Origin: Vibrio intestinalis
GTDB taxonomy: Bacteria; Pseudomonadota; Gammaproteobacteria; Enterobacterales; Vibrionaceae
NCBI RefSeq assembly: GCF_025195085.2
Contig: NZ_JANAVY020000002.1
Location: forward strand, 210,184-274,183
Direction of reading: 5' to 3'
Length of the DNA: 64,000 nt
Notes under the pieces: model-generated
The model's input: only the letters and a program-made list of their open reading frames with translations
The model's database searches: none
Told to the model about the DNA's origin: nothing
Translations under genes and position numbers: made by a program
Shown: piece after piece, positions 41,536-50,987 of the stretch
Numbering within the stretch: position 1 is the first letter of the stretch
Layout of the letters: every line of letters starts with the position of its first letter

Positions 41536-42300
41536 ATGAATATTGGGTTAATCATCGCTTTAGTTGCCATTTTGTTGGTATTAGTTCTTGGCTACAACAT
41601 TATGCTGCAGTACAACGCGAAAATCGCCACTGCGAAAAAACAAGAAAGCGCTCGCTACATTGCTATTATTGATGCGACAGAAGAGCTGATCGGTCACGCG
41701 CATCATATGCCGTTTAGTAAAGACCTATTACTTTGTCTGAATAACCGTATTTTAGATGCTGTGCAAAACATGCATGAGCTTGATCCTAAAAACAAACAAT
41801 TAGAGCAGCGCGTAGAACACGTAAAGCAGCAAATTGAGCAGCTTAAAAACAGCAATCAAAGTGGTGAAACGGCTGCGTTTAAAGTACCGAGCAGCGATAA
41901 ACAAGCGATTGTTATGCTGAAGCTGGTAAAACGTCTGCGCGATACTATTCGCAATGAGCACAACAAAGGCCGTTTTGAAACTCAAGCTTACGTTGCTGAG
42001 AACGCTCGTCTAGAAACGATCCAAGTTCGCATCAACATTGAAAACGTTATCAAGCGCTCTAACGATGCGATTGTTCGTGGTCAACCGGGTACTGCGATTC
42101 AGCTACTGCGCAAAGGCCTTGATGTATTGAGCACTAAAAACGACGCATACTCAGCCCAAGCTCGTGAAAAGCTACAAGCAATGTACGATGATCTTGAGCA
42201 GCGCCGCCAAAACAAAAACTCTGAAGAAGCTCAAGCATCAGCAGAAAAAGAACGCAACGACGATATGGATGCGCTCTTTGGCGAAAAGAAAAAGTGGTAA
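41536..42300 (+). CDS. Membrane-anchored coiled-coil protein of unknown function
   Basis: 254-residue protein: one N-terminal membrane segment at about 3-22 (IGLIIALVAILLVLVLGYNIM), then almost entirely charged, helical sequence with strong coiled-coil character (KQQIEQLKNSNQ, RLETIQVRINIENVIKRSND) and a Gln/Glu/Lys-rich tail ending in DDMDALFGEKKKW. It could be a cytoplasmic-side scaffold attached to the inner membrane. GGA lies 6 bases before the start. A terminator follows, so it is transcribed separately from miaE. I do not recognise a characterised family. Confidence 0.82.
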   Translation: MNIGLIIALVAILLVLVLGYNIMLQYNAKIATAKKQESARYIAIIDATEELIGHAHHMPFSKDLLLCLNNRILDAVQNMHELDPKNKQLEQRVEHVKQQIEQLKNSNQSGETAAFKVPSSDKQAIVMLKLVKRLRDTIRNEHNKGRFETQAYVAENARLETIQVRINIENVIKRSNDAIVRGQPGTAIQLLRKGLDVLSTKNDAYSAQAREKLQAMYDDLEQRRQNKNSEEAQASAEKERNDDMDALFGEKKKW

Positions 42301-42323
42301 TATACTTACCGCAACAAATGACC

Positions 42324-42348
42324 AAGGCCGCTATCGCGGCCTTTTTTA
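42324..42348 (+). terminator. Rho-independent terminator
   Basis: 8-bp GC-rich stem AAGGCCGC / GCGGCCTT with loop TATC and a T6 run, 24 bases after the coiled-coil gene and 20 bases before miaE. Confidence 0.9.
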
Positions 42349-42367
42349 TATAAGTTTGTAAAGTCAC

Positions 42368-43141
42368 ATGAAACAACTAGAACAATACCAAGAGCTGCTC
42401 GCTCCTATTAATCAATTCCTGCAATGTCCGACACCCGACGAATGGGTAGTGGAAGCCGCTAAACCAGAAAATCTAAAAACCGTATTAATTGATCACTTGC
42501 TGTGTGAGCTAAAAGCAGGTCAATCAGCGATGTACTTAATTCGTAAGTATGCAGTCGATAAACAAAGTGCCAATAGCTTACTTGATTGGTTCAAACCTTA
42601 TGAAGATTTTGCTTACCGTAAGACAGGCTCGCTTGAAACATTAAAAGGAAAGAGCAATATTTCTAAATCAATCATGGCTAAGTCCGGCTCACCGTACAGC
42701 CAAGATTTAATTGATAAGATGGTATTGTTGATCAAAGAAGAGCTGCACCATTTCTATCAAGTGCTAGAGATCATGGAGCAGCGCGGTATCGCTTATGAGC
42801 CCGTCACTGCAAGCCGTTACGCGAAAGGTTTATTGGCGGAAATGGCCACCTATGAGCCACAAACACTGATCGATAAACTCATCATTGGAGCCTACATAGA
42901 AGCGCGCTCTTGTGAACGTTTTGCCAAGCTTGCGCCGCATATGGATGAAGATATTGCCAAGTTTTATATCTCTCTACTACGCTCTGAGGCGCGTCACTAC
43001 CAAGATTACCTTATCTTAGCGGAAGAGATTGCAGGCAAAGATATTTCTGAACGTGTTGCCTTCTTTGGCCATCTAGAGGCGCAGCTTATCTCAAGCCCTG
43101 ATGATGACTTTAAGTTCCACAGCGGTTTACCTTGCGATTAA
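42368..43141 (+). CDS. miaE: tRNA-(ms2io6A37) monooxygenase MiaE
   Basis: Non-haem diiron enzyme that hydroxylates the isopentenyl group of ms2i6A37 in tRNAs reading UNN codons. The carboxylate/His iron ligands are visible in LIKEELHHF, YIEARSCERF and LLRSEARHYQDY, spaced as in ferritin-like diiron proteins. Length is 257 residues, like Salmonella MiaE. Vibrio is among the groups that carry miaE while E. coli lacks it. Only 20 bases separate it from the previous terminator, so its promoter must overlap that hairpin or lie upstream in the coiled-coil gene. Confidence 0.93.
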   Translation: MKQLEQYQELLAPINQFLQCPTPDEWVVEAAKPENLKTVLIDHLLCELKAGQSAMYLIRKYAVDKQSANSLLDWFKPYEDFAYRKTGSLETLKGKSNISKSIMAKSGSPYSQDLIDKMVLLIKEELHHFYQVLEIMEQRGIAYEPVTASRYAKGLLAEMATYEPQTLIDKLIIGAYIEARSCERFAKLAPHMDEDIAKFYISLLRSEARHYQDYLILAEEIAGKDISERVAFFGHLEAQLISSPDDDFKFHSGLPCD

Positions 43142-43145
43142 ACTG

Positions 43146-43176
43146 AATGCCGCTGGCGGTCGTCAGCGGCATTTCT
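43146..43176. terminator. Terminator between convergent miaE and cysM
   Basis: 10-bp stem AATGCCGCTG / CAGCGGCATT with an 8-base loop and only a weak T-rich tail (TTTCTC), 5 bases after miaE. Confidence 0.7.
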
Positions 43177-43186
43177 CATACAAGTA

Positions 43187-44080
43187 TTAGCTGGAAAATA
43201 AACCAGAAGATAGATAACGATCCCCGCGGTCACACACAATTGCTACCACGACTGAATTTGGATTATCTTTCGCAATTTGCAGTGCGGCAAACACTGCGCC
43301 GCCTGAGCTGACACCAGCGCAAATGCCCTCTTTCTGAGCTAAGTTACGTGCGGTTTCCTCCGCGTCCGATTGGTCCACGTCTAACACTCTATCCACTCGG
43401 CTCTGCTCAAAAATTCCCGGTAAGTATTCTTGTGGCCAACGACGAATACCCGGAATGGCACTCCCCTCTGATGGCTGCAAACCAATAATTTCTATCGCTT
43501 GGTTTTGCTGCTTCAAATAGCGTGAAACGCCCATTATTGTACCCGTTGTCCCCATACTAGAAACAAAGTGGGTAATCTTTTGCTGCGATTGCTGCCAGAT
43601 CTCAGGCCCTGTTGAATGGTAATGAACATCAGGATTATCGCCATTGTTGAATTGGTCGAGCACTTTGCCTTGACCCTCGGCCTGCATCTTCAAAGCTAAA
43701 TCGCGAGCGCCTTCCATACCCTCTTCTTTGCTGACCAAAATCAGCTCTGCGCCGTAAGCCAGCATTGAGTCTTTACGTTCTTGAGTCGCATTGTCCGGCA
43801 TGATCAGAATAATTCGATAACCTTTTATGGCCGCGGCCATCGCCAACGCTATGCCGGTATTACCACTGGTGGCTTCAATTAAAGTGTCTTGTGGAGAGAT
43901 ATCGCCACGTAACTCCGCTTGAGTAATCATGTTCAATGCGGGCCTGTCTTTCACTGAACCGGCAGGGTTATTGCCCTCCAATTTAACCAGCACTGTGCTG
44001 CCATTATCGGCCACTAATCGTTGCAGTTTCACCAGTGGCGTACCGCCAACATAAGCTTCTATCGTGTTAAATTCCGTCAC
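43187..44080 (-). CDS. cysM: Cysteine synthase B
   Basis: PLP-dependent O-acetylserine sulfhydrylase that can use thiosulfate to form S-sulfocysteine. The PLP lysine is Lys44 in PAGSVKDRPAL, the phosphate-binding loop is EATSGNTGIA, and the substrate region includes SSMGTTGTIMG. It matches E. coli CysM more closely than CysK (LDQFNNGDNPDVHYHSTGPEIWQQ). The frame opens at 44107, but the GTG at 44080 with GGAG 9 bases before it gives the right N-terminus (297 residues; E. coli 303). Here it is divergent from cysPTWA; in E. coli it is the last gene of that operon. Confidence 0.95.
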   Translation of the reverse strand: MTEFNTIEAYVGGTPLVKLQRLVADNGSTVLVKLEGNNPAGSVKDRPALNMITQAELRGDISPQDTLIEATSGNTGIALAMAAAIKGYRIILIMPDNATQERKDSMLAYGAELILVSKEEGMEGARDLALKMQAEGQGKVLDQFNNGDNPDVHYHSTGPEIWQQSQQKITHFVSSMGTTGTIMGVSRYLKQQNQAIEIIGLQPSEGSAIPGIRRWPQEYLPGIFEQSRVDRVLDVDQSDAEETARNLAQKEGICAGVSSGGAVFAALQIAKDNPNSVVVAIVCDRGDRYLSSGLFSS

Positions 44081-44268
44081 GTATATCTTCTCCGTGATAA
44101 GGGACAAAGTGATGTAAAGCTCAGAGTATAAAGGGTTATTTTTCTCCTGATAAAATAATTAGTTAGGATTTATTCACTTATGTTCTATAAATGGCCTTTG
44201 ATATATCGTTCTTATCTCATAATCTGAATCCAGCAGATAATTCCCCTTATTTTGGAAAGGATTCTTAG
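44081..44268. promoter_or_regulatory. Divergent cysM / cysP control region
   Basis: 188 bases between the divergent starts. It is AT-rich and holds repeated words of the CysB-site type (GTTCTATAAATGG near 44184 and GTTCTTATCTCAT near 44210). A TATAAA at about 44187 could be the cysP -10 with a poor -35, as expected for an activator-dependent promoter. CysB control of both directions is inferred from the known regulon. Confidence 0.5.
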
Positions 44269-45279
44269 ATGAAAATAAAGATAAAATCACGTCTTTTGGC
44301 TAGCGCAATCTTGCTGGGTAGCGCTTTTAACGCAGTTGCTGAAGAACAAACCATCCTGAACGCCTCTTACGATATCGCTCGCGAATTGTTTGCTGCGTAC
44401 AACCCTATCTTCGCCGAGCATTGGCAAGAGAAAACGGGCAATACTATCGAGATCAAACAATCTCATGCAGGCTCTTCTGCGCAAGCGCGTTCCATTTTGC
44501 AAGGAATGCCAGTAGACGTTGTCACCTTTAACCAAGTGACGGATGTACAAATCCTCCACGACCGCGGCAAACTGATCCCTGAAGATTGGAAGAAGCTGCT
44601 CTCGAACCAGAGCTCACCTTACTTCTCTACTACAGCGTTTCTTGTGCGCAAAGGTAACCCGAAGAATATTCAAGATTGGGGCGATCTTGCCAAAGTAGAT
44701 GTAGCGAGCGTATTCCCGAACCCTAAAACCTCGGGTAACGGTCGTTACACTTACCTTGCTGCGCTAGGCTATGCGCAGAAAACGTTTGGTAAAGAAAGCA
44801 CAGACCAACAAGACGCATTCCTTAAACAATTCTTAGCTAACGTTGCTGTTTTCGATACAGGCGGCCGTGGTGCAACCACATCATTTGTTGAGCGCAAAAT
44901 CGGTGATGTGTTGATTACGTTTGAATCTGAAGTAAACAACATTCGTCAGCAATACGGCGCAGACCAATACGAAGTGGTTGTCCCTAAAACATCTATCTTG
45001 GCTGAATTCCCTGTCGCTGTTGTTCAGAAAAATGCGGAGCGCAATGGTACGACAGCCGTTTCAAATGAATACCTAAACTACCTGTACAGCGAAAAAGCGC
45101 AGCGTTTGTTAGCGGGCTTTAACTACCGCGTACACAACGAAACAGTAAAAGCTGAATTCTCAGATACCTTCCCAGAAGTAGAGCTACTTACCGTTGAACA
45201 AATCGTGGGCGACTGGGATAGCGCAATGAAAACTCTGTTTGCCAGCGGCGCTAAGCTCGACCAACTGCAACGTCGATAA
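44269..45279 (+). CDS. cysP: Thiosulfate/sulfate-binding protein CysP
   Basis: Periplasmic component of the sulfate/thiosulfate ABC transporter. A signal peptide is clear (residues 1-24, ending AVAE). The mature protein follows E. coli CysP rather than Sbp, for instance [20 protein letters not shown] and [30 protein letters not shown] is the sulfate-binding loop. Length is 336 residues (E. coli 338). It heads the cysPTWA operon and is followed by a hairpin inside the operon. GGAAAGGATTCTT provides the ribosome-binding site. Confidence 0.94.
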   Translation: MKIKIKSRLLASAILLGSAFNAVAEEQTILNASYDIARELFAAYNPIFAEHWQEKTGNTIEIKQSHAGSSAQARSILQGMPVDVVTFNQVTDVQILHDRGKLIPEDWKKLLSNQSSPYFSTTAFLVRKGNPKNIQDWGDLAKVDVASVFPNPKTSGNGRYTYLAALGYAQKTFGKESTDQQDAFLKQFLANVAVFDTGGRGATTSFVERKIGDVLITFESEVNNIRQQYGADQYEVVVPKTSILAEFPVAVVQKNAERNGTTAVSNEYLNYLYSEKAQRLLAGFNYRVHNETVKAEFSDTFPEVELLTVEQIVGDWDSAMKTLFASGAKLDQLQRR

Positions 45280-45301
45280 TTTCTTCTGTTATCACCTGTT
45301 C

Positions 45302-45342
45302 AACCGCGCGATAGCGACGCTCAATCGCGCGGTTTCTGTTTT
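45302..45342 (+). terminator. Intra-operon hairpin after cysP
   Basis: 11-bp GC-rich stem AACCGCGCGAT / ATCGCGCGGTT with an 11-base loop and a T-rich but broken tail (TTTCTGTTTTG), between cysP and cysT. It would partly terminate or protect the cysP 3' end and so make more binding protein than permease. Confidence 0.7.
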
Positions 45343-45369
45343 GTATTGCCTGTTTGCTGAGTAGTTTTT

Positions 45370-46227
45370 ATGGCCAATTCAACCTTCTCTTTGCCTAATG
45401 GCTTGCGACATAAGCGAGTCTTACCCGGCTTTACGATTAGCCTCGGTATTTCACTGCTGTTTGTTAGTTTGATTTTGTTGCTGCCTGCAACTGGGCTAAT
45501 CATGCAAACTAGCCACCTAACATGGGCTGAATACTGGTTTATGATCAGCGACCCTCGCATCGTTGCCAGTTACAAAGTCACCCTGCTTGCCGCGCTCGCC
45601 GCTTCACTGTTTAACGCTTGCTTTGGCTTATTGTTAGCGTGGGTTCTGGTGCGTTATAGCTTTCCCGGTAAGCGGATTCTCGATGCTCTGATCGATTTGC
45701 CCTTTGCACTGCCCACCGCAGTAGCAGGTATTACGCTTGCGAACCTTTATTCGGATAACGGTTGGATTGGTAGTGTGTTATCTGAGATTGGGATTAAAGT
45801 AGCCTACACACCGCTGGGCATTATTGTCGCAATGGCATTCACCAGTATTCCTTTTGTTGTACGCACCGTGCAGCCAGTGTTGGAAGAGCTCTCAAGCGAA
45901 GAGGAAGAAGCTGGTATGTCACTAGGCGCATCCGACTGGTCGATTTTTAGCAAAGTGATTATGCCTTCTATCTGGCCAGCACTGGCCATTGGTACGGCAC
46001 TATCTTTCACCCGAAGCCTAGGCGAATTTGGCGCGGTGATTTTTATTGCCGGTAACATGCCGTATATCAGTGAGATTACTTCGCTGATGATTTTTGTCCG
46101 CTTACAAGAATTCAATTTCGCTGCCGCAAGTGCGATTGCATCCGTAGTGCTGGTTACTTCCCTTGTCCTATTGCTAGCCATTAACGTGTGGCAAGGACGC
46201 TACTTACGCCGTATCCACGGCCACTAG
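45370..46227 (+). CDS. cysT: Sulfate/thiosulfate ABC transporter permease CysT
   Basis: Inner-membrane permease (also called CysU), 285 residues and six transmembrane segments. The EAA loop, which contacts CysA, is EEEAGMSLGASDWSIFSKVIMPSI near residue 180-205 (only the key residues E-E-A, G and P are noted here). The N-terminus RVLPGFTISLGISLLFVSLI is typical. The gene is 90 bases after cysP, with a hairpin between them, and 10 bases before cysW. Confidence 0.95.
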   Translation: MANSTFSLPNGLRHKRVLPGFTISLGISLLFVSLILLLPATGLIMQTSHLTWAEYWFMISDPRIVASYKVTLLAALAASLFNACFGLLLAWVLVRYSFPGKRILDALIDLPFALPTAVAGITLANLYSDNGWIGSVLSEIGIKVAYTPLGIIVAMAFTSIPFVVRTVQPVLEELSSEEEEAGMSLGASDWSIFSKVIMPSIWPALAIGTALSFTRSLGEFGAVIFIAGNMPYISEITSLMIFVRLQEFNFAAASAIASVVLVTSLVLLLAINVWQGRYLRRIHGH

Positions 46228-46237
46228 GAGCTAAGCG

Positions 46238-47095
46238 ATGAATCAATATCAACCTCGCCGCGTTGGTGACCAAACTTGGGTAAAATGGGGACTAATCGGG
46301 CTTACCCTCGCATTGGTTACTCTACTGCTGATTATTCCTCTAATTAGTATTTTCCAGCAAGCTTTCGCTAGTGGTATCTCGGCCTATTTTGAACACCTCA
46401 CCGAGCCTGACAACTTACATGCGATTCAATTGACCTTATTGGTTTCACTGTTAACGGTGCCAGTTAACTTAGTGTTCGGCATTATGCTGGCGTGGTCTGT
46501 GACCCGCTTTAATTTTCCAGGCAGAAAGCTACTGATTACACTCATTGACATCCCATTTGCAGTATCACCTGTTGTTGCTGGCCTACTGTATTTACTTCTC
46601 TATGGCAGTAGTGGTTGGTTAGGCCAATGGCTGATGGAACATGACTTACAAATCATGTTTGCTTGGCCCGGCATAGTCTTAGTCACGGTGTTTGTCACTA
46701 GCCCATTTGTGGCTCGCGAGCTTATTCCTTTAATGCAGCAGCAGGGTCATTCCGATGAAGAAGCGGCCGTTATTCTCGGCGCGTCGTGGTGGCAATTGTT
46801 TCGAAGAGTCACCTTTCCCAATATCAAGTGGGCACTTATCTACGGGGTAATTCTTACCAATGCACGCGCGGTCGGCGAATTTGGCGCGGTAGCGGTTGTC
46901 TCTGGCAACATTCGTGGTGAAACCAACACTTTACCGCTACAAGTTCAGCTGCTTTATCAGGATTACCAAGCAGAAGCCGCGTTTGCTAGTGCATCGCTAT
47001 TGGCATTTCTAGCCCTTATCACATTGGCATTAAAGGCGCTGGTCGAATGGCGTCAAGAGCGCCAGTACATCCTCAGTCAAAACAATAATAAGTAG
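46238..47095 (+). CDS. cysW: Sulfate/thiosulfate ABC transporter permease CysW
   Basis: Second inner-membrane permease of the transporter, 285 residues with six predicted transmembrane segments. The EAA loop is [23 protein letters not shown] near residue 170-190 (key residues E-A-A, G, P). [17 protein letters not shown] is a family-specific segment near 225. GGAG lies 7 bases before the start. Together with CysT it forms the heterodimeric channel driven by CysA. Confidence 0.95.
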   Translation: MNQYQPRRVGDQTWVKWGLIGLTLALVTLLLIIPLISIFQQAFASGISAYFEHLTEPDNLHAIQLTLLVSLLTVPVNLVFGIMLAWSVTRFNFPGRKLLITLIDIPFAVSPVVAGLLYLLLYGSSGWLGQWLMEHDLQIMFAWPGIVLVTVFVTSPFVARELIPLMQQQGHSDEEAAVILGASWWQLFRRVTFPNIKWALIYGVILTNARAVGEFGAVAVVSGNIRGETNTLPLQVQLLYQDYQAEAAFASASLLAFLALITLALKALVEWRQERQYILSQNNNK

Positions 47096-47103
47096 TTAAT
47101 ATT

Positions 47104-48234
47104 ATGAGCATTCGTTTAGAAAATATTGAAAAATCCTTCGGTAGCTTTCAAGCGCTGTCACCTCTATCGCTACAAATTGAAAATGGCGAGATGATTGGAT
47201 TACTAGGCCCTTCAGGTTCAGGAAAAACCACCCTACTTCGGATCATTGCCGGCCTAGAAGGCAGTGACAGAGGTGAGATTCACTTCAATGGCCGTGACGT
47301 CACTAACGTGCACGTTCGTAACCGTCGTGTAGGCTTTGTATTTCAAAATTACGCGTTGTTTCGCCACATGAGCGTAGCGGATAACGTGGCGTTTGGTCTA
47401 CAAGTGATGGACAAACGTGAGCGACCTTCTAAAGCAGAAATTAACAAACGCGTAAATCATCTGCTTGAAACGGTGCAGTTAGGCCATTTAGCGAATCGCT
47501 ATCCTGAGCAGCTTTCTGGCGGACAAAAACAGCGCATCGCCCTCGCTCGCGCGCTTGCTACTCAACCAGAAATATTGTTACTTGATGAGCCTTTTGGCGC
47601 TTTGGATGCGAAAGTGCGCAAAGACCTGCGTCGCTGGTTAAGAAACTTGCATGACGAACTTAGCTTTACCAGTGTGTTTGTGACTCACGACCAAGATGAA
47701 GCATTAGAACTGTCTGATCGCGTTGTGGTGATGAGCAACGGAAAAATTGAACAGGTGGACGATCCCGTTTCACTCTATGCCAAACCGAATAGCCGTTTCG
47801 TGTTCGATTTCTTTGGTAACGTGAACGTCTTTAACGCCAAACACAATGAGAAACGATGGCAGGATGGCCAAGCGTTTATCTTGCCGCCGAATACGCAGCA
47901 AACCTCAAAAGACGGTTGGTTATATGTTCGCGGCCACGAGCTATCTATCGCGAGCAAACCAAATAGCCAAGCAAACTTGCCTTTCGATATTGTCGCAATC
48001 AATCCAGTGGGTGCTGAGGTTCGGGTTGAGCTTGCGCCAAATGGTTGGCAAAGCGATGAGATATGGGAAGCCAAATTAAGCCACGCACATTTGGCGGAAT
48101 ACCAGTTTAAAAAAGGACAACGCGTGTTTGGTTCACCGCAAGTCGGGTACTTTTTTGGTCAAGATCAACAGAGCTCACCTCAAGTCATTCAATGGCCTTT
48201 AGTGGATAAAAACAATCTCAACTTCGAAATCTAA
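47104..48234 (+). CDS. cysA: Sulfate/thiosulfate import ATPase CysA
   Basis: Cytoplasmic ATPase of the sulfate/thiosulfate importer, 376 residues. Walker [13 protein letters not shown] is near residue 37, the ABC signature [14 protein letters not shown] near 137, Walker [16 protein letters not shown] near 157 and the switch His in FVTHDQDEA near 192. The C-terminal 130 residues are the TOBE-like regulatory extension of sulfate transporters. It closes the operon, 9 bases after cysW. A terminator shared with convergent pyrF follows. Confidence 0.96.
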   Translation: MSIRLENIEKSFGSFQALSPLSLQIENGEMIGLLGPSGSGKTTLLRIIAGLEGSDRGEIHFNGRDVTNVHVRNRRVGFVFQNYALFRHMSVADNVAFGLQVMDKRERPSKAEINKRVNHLLETVQLGHLANRYPEQLSGGQKQRIALARALATQPEILLLDEPFGALDAKVRKDLRRWLRNLHDELSFTSVFVTHDQDEALELSDRVVVMSNGKIEQVDDPVSLYAKPNSRFVFDFFGNVNVFNAKHNEKRWQDGQAFILPPNTQQTSKDGWLYVRGHELSIASKPNSQANLPFDIVAINPVGAEVRVELAPNGWQSDEIWEAKLSHAHLAEYQFKKGQRVFGSPQVGYFFGQDQQSSPQVIQWPLVDKNNLNFEI

Positions 48235-48262
48235 TAAAAAGCCCGAGTGAAAACTCGGGCTT
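48234..48262. terminator. Bidirectional terminator between cysA and pyrF
   Basis: 10-bp stem AAGCCCGAGT / ACTCGGGCTT with a GAAA tetraloop. The best U-run (TTTTTATTAG) is on the minus strand, for pyrF; the plus-strand tail is poor. Confidence 0.88.
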
Positions 48263-48283
48263 GCTGATTCGCTTTTAGAGAAA

Positions 48284-48979
48284 CTACGCCAAAGTCGCGT
48301 TAATTTGCGCAAGCACCTCTGCTGGGTTTGCAGCTTGAGTAATTGGGCGACCAATCACTAAGTAGTCAGAACCTGCTTGAATCGCTTCTACAGGCGTCAT
48401 GATACGGCGCTGATCGCCTTGTGCTGAACCTGCTGGGCGAATACCTGGGGTTATAAGTTTAAACTCTTTACCAAGCTCTGAGTTAAGCATAGAGGCTTCA
48501 TGAGCCGAACATACCACACCGTCTAGACCTGAGTTCTTAGTCAGTGATGCTAAACGAATCACTTGGTCTTTTGGCGCGATATCCAAACCAATACCCGCTA
48601 GATCACTTTGCTCCATACTGGTCAATACCGTTACACCAATCAAAAGTGGGCGATCTTTACCATACGGCTCTAGAATTTCACGGGATGCCGTCATCATACG
48701 CTCACCACCGCTGGCATGAACGTTAACCATCCATACACCTAGCTCGGCCGCTGCACGTACTGCTTTTGAACACGTGTTTGGAATATCGTGGAATTTCAAG
48801 TCAAGGAATACAGAGAAGTCTCTTTTGTGCAACTCTTTAACGAAATCAGGACCAAACAGCGTAAACATCTCTTTGCCTACTTTTAGGCGGCATGACGCAG
48901 GATCAATTCTATCTACGAAAGCAAGCGCATCCGCTTGGTTATCATAATCCAGTGCGACAATAACTTTTTGGTCGGTCAT
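48284..48979 (-). CDS. pyrF: Orotidine-5'-phosphate decarboxylase
   Basis: Last step of UMP biosynthesis, converting OMP to UMP. The catalytic Asp-Lys-Asp network is in [13 protein letters not shown] near residue 60-70, and [18 protein letters not shown] is the phosphate-binding C-terminal segment. [14 protein letters not shown] opens the protein. Length is 231 residues (E. coli 245). It lies downstream of lapB as in E. coli, but a terminator between them suggests its own promoter. Confidence 0.96.
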   Translation of the reverse strand: MTDQKVIVALDYDNQADALAFVDRIDPASCRLKVGKEMFTLFGPDFVKELHKRDFSVFLDLKFHDIPNTCSKAVRAAAELGVWMVNVHASGGERMMTASREILEPYGKDRPLLIGVTVLTSMEQSDLAGIGLDIAPKDQVIRLASLTKNSGLDGVVCSAHEASMLNSELGKEFKLITPGIRPAGSAQGDQRRIMTPVEAIQAGSDYLVIGRPITQAANPAEVLAQINATLA

Positions 48980-49020
48980 TTCATCTCCTAACGATTTTTA
49001 GTTCTTGTTAAATAAAAGGC

Positions 49021-49059
49021 TAAAAAAATGCAGCGGACAGAAACTCTGCCAGCTGCATT
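49021..49059 (-). terminator. Rho-independent terminator of lapB
   Basis: Stem AATGCAGC / GCTGCATT with an extended inner helix, followed on the minus strand by TTTTTTTAGCC. It begins 4 bases past the lapB stop codon. Confidence 0.88.
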
Positions 49060-49062
49060 AAA

Positions 49063-50232
49063 TTACTCACCATCCAATCCGCGGATTGGTTTGATCGTTC
49101 CCCACCCCTTACATGAAGGACAATGCCAATACATTGAGTGGGTCGAAAAGCCACATTTACGGCAACGGTAATGAGGCTTCACTTTCAATTGTTCACCAAC
49201 CAGTTTTTGCAGAGTCGCCAAACTGTTCTTTGCTCGGCCTTCTTCCGCTTCCATTAAGTGGTAATCCATCAAACGGAAGAAACCTTTCATGGTTGGGTTT
49301 TTCACTAGCTGTCGAGTTAACAGCTCTTGAGCGTGCGCTGAGCCTTCGTGTTGAGCCACCAGCTGAGCTAACATCAGTTCCGCTGATACGCCGGCTTTGT
49401 TAGCAATACATTGACGCAAGAACTCAAGCAGTTCGTCTTCTTGTCCCAAATGGTGATAGCAATCAGCCAAGGTCGGTAACACTTCACTGATAAAGTCGAT
49501 ATCTTGATCAATCACCATCGTCATGTATTTGATGGTTTGCGCGTAGTCTTCGGTCTCTAAGTAAAGTCGACCTAGGGCAATACTGGCGCGCACACATTTA
49601 GGGTCTTCAACCAATGCGCGCTTGAAGTGTGCAATTGCTTTAGCACCTTCCCCATCCGCTTGCTCTTGCATCGCCATTTCACAATAGAAATGCGCGATAC
49701 TGGTTCGCATGCGCTTGCGCCCCATCTTCACCAACAAAGAAGCATAGTGAGTGGCTTTGTTCCACTCGCGGGTTTGTTGGTAAATCGCGACCAATTGCTG
49801 CAACGCCGCCTCGCGGTGTTCTGGCTCTTCGACTAGCTGTTCAAAAATCTTCTCAGCACGGTCTAGGAATCCTGACGCCATGTAATCTTTCGCCAATTGC
49901 TGCAACGCAATGTTTTTCTGGTCAATAGTCAGCCCAGAGCGAGAGATTAAGTTTTGGTGAATACGAATTGCGCGATCCACTTCGCCGCGAGATCGGAAAA
50001 GGTTACCCAGAGCTAAGTGAGTATCAATGGTGTCAGTATCGACCTGCAAAAGTTCGATAAAGTGATCAACCGCCTTGTCAGATTGATCCGACAACAGCAG
50101 GTTTAGACCCGTCACGTATTGGCGGGAGATCTGGTTGGAGTGTTTCTGCTTGTCTTGCTGGGCACTGCGATTACCCATATACCACCCGTAAGCGGCGGCG
50201 ATCGGCAACAACAAGAAGAGTATTTCTAGCAT
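49063..50232 (-). CDS. lapB: Lipopolysaccharide assembly protein B
   Basis: Inner-membrane TPR protein (YciM) that couples LPS synthesis to demand by steering FtsH-mediated degradation of LpxC. An N-terminal membrane anchor (about 1-17), a TPR array (about 60-330) and a C-terminal rubredoxin-like metal site with two CxxC pairs (CRKCG and CPSCKGWG) are all present. Length is 389 residues, the same as E. coli LapB. It lies 23 bases after lapA, so the two are cotranscribed. FtsH and LpxC are not in this window. Confidence 0.95.
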   Translation of the reverse strand: MLEILFLLLPIAAAYGWYMGNRSAQQDKQKHSNQISRQYVTGLNLLLSDQSDKAVDHFIELLQVDTDTIDTHLALGNLFRSRGEVDRAIRIHQNLISRSGLTIDQKNIALQQLAKDYMASGFLDRAEKIFEQLVEEPEHREAALQQLVAIYQQTREWNKATHYASLLVKMGRKRMRTSIAHFYCEMAMQEQADGEGAKAIAHFKRALVEDPKCVRASIALGRLYLETEDYAQTIKYMTMVIDQDIDFISEVLPTLADCYHHLGQEDELLEFLRQCIANKAGVSAELMLAQLVAQHEGSAHAQELLTRQLVKNPTMKGFFRLMDYHLMEAEEGRAKNSLATLQKLVGEQLKVKPHYRCRKCGFSTHSMYWHCPSCKGWGTIKPIRGLDGE

Positions 50233-50255
50233 CGAGTAAAAAGCCTACCTATCTC

Positions 50256-50537
50256 TTATGCTTTTGATTCTTCTACCTCGGTTGAGGCTGGTGGTGCAAG
50301 CTTATCAAGTTGTTTCTTTAGCTTGCGAACCTGTAACTTAGATTTCAAATGAAGACTGCCAAAAATCGCCCATGCGATAACGAAACCTGTAACGAAAACG
50401 CTGCCTAACAATGTAGACAAATGAAAGTCACCTTGTGCAAGGAGATAATTAAAATTCACTATTGCTTGGTTTTGAGCGCCAAGTGCGAGAGCAATCAGAA
50501 ATAAAGCCAAAATAACAACGATTTTTATAATTTTCAT
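50256..50537 (-). CDS. lapA: Lipopolysaccharide assembly protein A
   Basis: Small inner-membrane protein (YciS) of 93 residues with two membrane segments (about 4-22 and 42-62) and a short charged, coiled-coil tail (KLQVRKLKKQLDKLAPP). In E. coli it works with LapB. The order ihfB-lapA-lapB-pyrF here parallels E. coli lapA-lapB-pyrF. A terminator for ihfB lies just upstream, so lapAB has its own promoter in the short gap. Confidence 0.92.
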   Translation of the reverse strand: MKIIKIVVILALFLIALALGAQNQAIVNFNYLLAQGDFHLSTLLGSVFVTGFVIAWAIFGSLHLKSKLQVRKLKKQLDKLAPPASTEVEESKA

Positions 50538-50611
50538 AGTCCGTTACCTATTTGAAAATCTACCGGTAAGATTATGCAGTAAAACCACGGAACACTCCAT
50601 GGTTATCTTAT

Positions 50612-50646
50612 GAAAAAGGCGGTGTACGAAATCGCACACCGCCTTT
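50612..50646 (-). terminator. Rho-independent terminator of ihfB
   Basis: 11-bp stem AAAGGCGGTGT / ACACCGCCTTT with a 10-base loop and a U-run (TTTTTCA) on the minus strand, 18 bases past the ihfB stop codon. Confidence 0.9.
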
Positions 50647-50663
50647 AATAATAAGTAAACCGA

Positions 50664-50948
50664 TCAGTTAATAACGTTTACGCGCTCACGTAATTCTTTA
50701 CCTGGTTTAAAGTGAGGGACGTGTTTGCCGTCAAGCTCAACTTTTTCACCGGTTTTAGGGTTACGACCTACACGTGGCTCACGGTAATGAAGTGAGAAAC
50801 TGCCAAAACCACGAATTTCAATTCGGTCGCCACTCTCAAGCGTTGTTGCCATATGCTCAAGAATATCCTTCACGGCATCTTCGATCTCTTTAGCTGAAAG
50901 ATGGGTTTGCTCAGCACAGAGTCTTTCAATCAATTCAGACTTAGTCAT
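50664..50948 (-). CDS. ihfB: Integration host factor subunit beta
   Basis: Beta chain of the DNA-bending heterodimer IHF. The protein is 94 residues, exactly as in E. coli, when started at the ATG at 50948 ([10 protein letters not shown]); the frame upstream of that is non-coding leader. The beta-arm that enters the minor groove is intact ([29 protein letters not shown], described by GFGSF and RNPKTG). It lies downstream of rpsA, as in E. coli, with a terminator and a 106-bp repeat-ended element in the 245-base gap. Confidence 0.96.
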   Translation of the reverse strand: MTKSELIERLCAEQTHLSAKEIEDAVKDILEHMATTLESGDRIEIRGFGSFSLHYREPRVGRNPKTGEKVELDGKHVPHFKPGKELRERVNVIN

Positions 50949-50987
50949 AGTTGCCCTCGTAGAGTAATTTACCAGTATTATAGTAAG

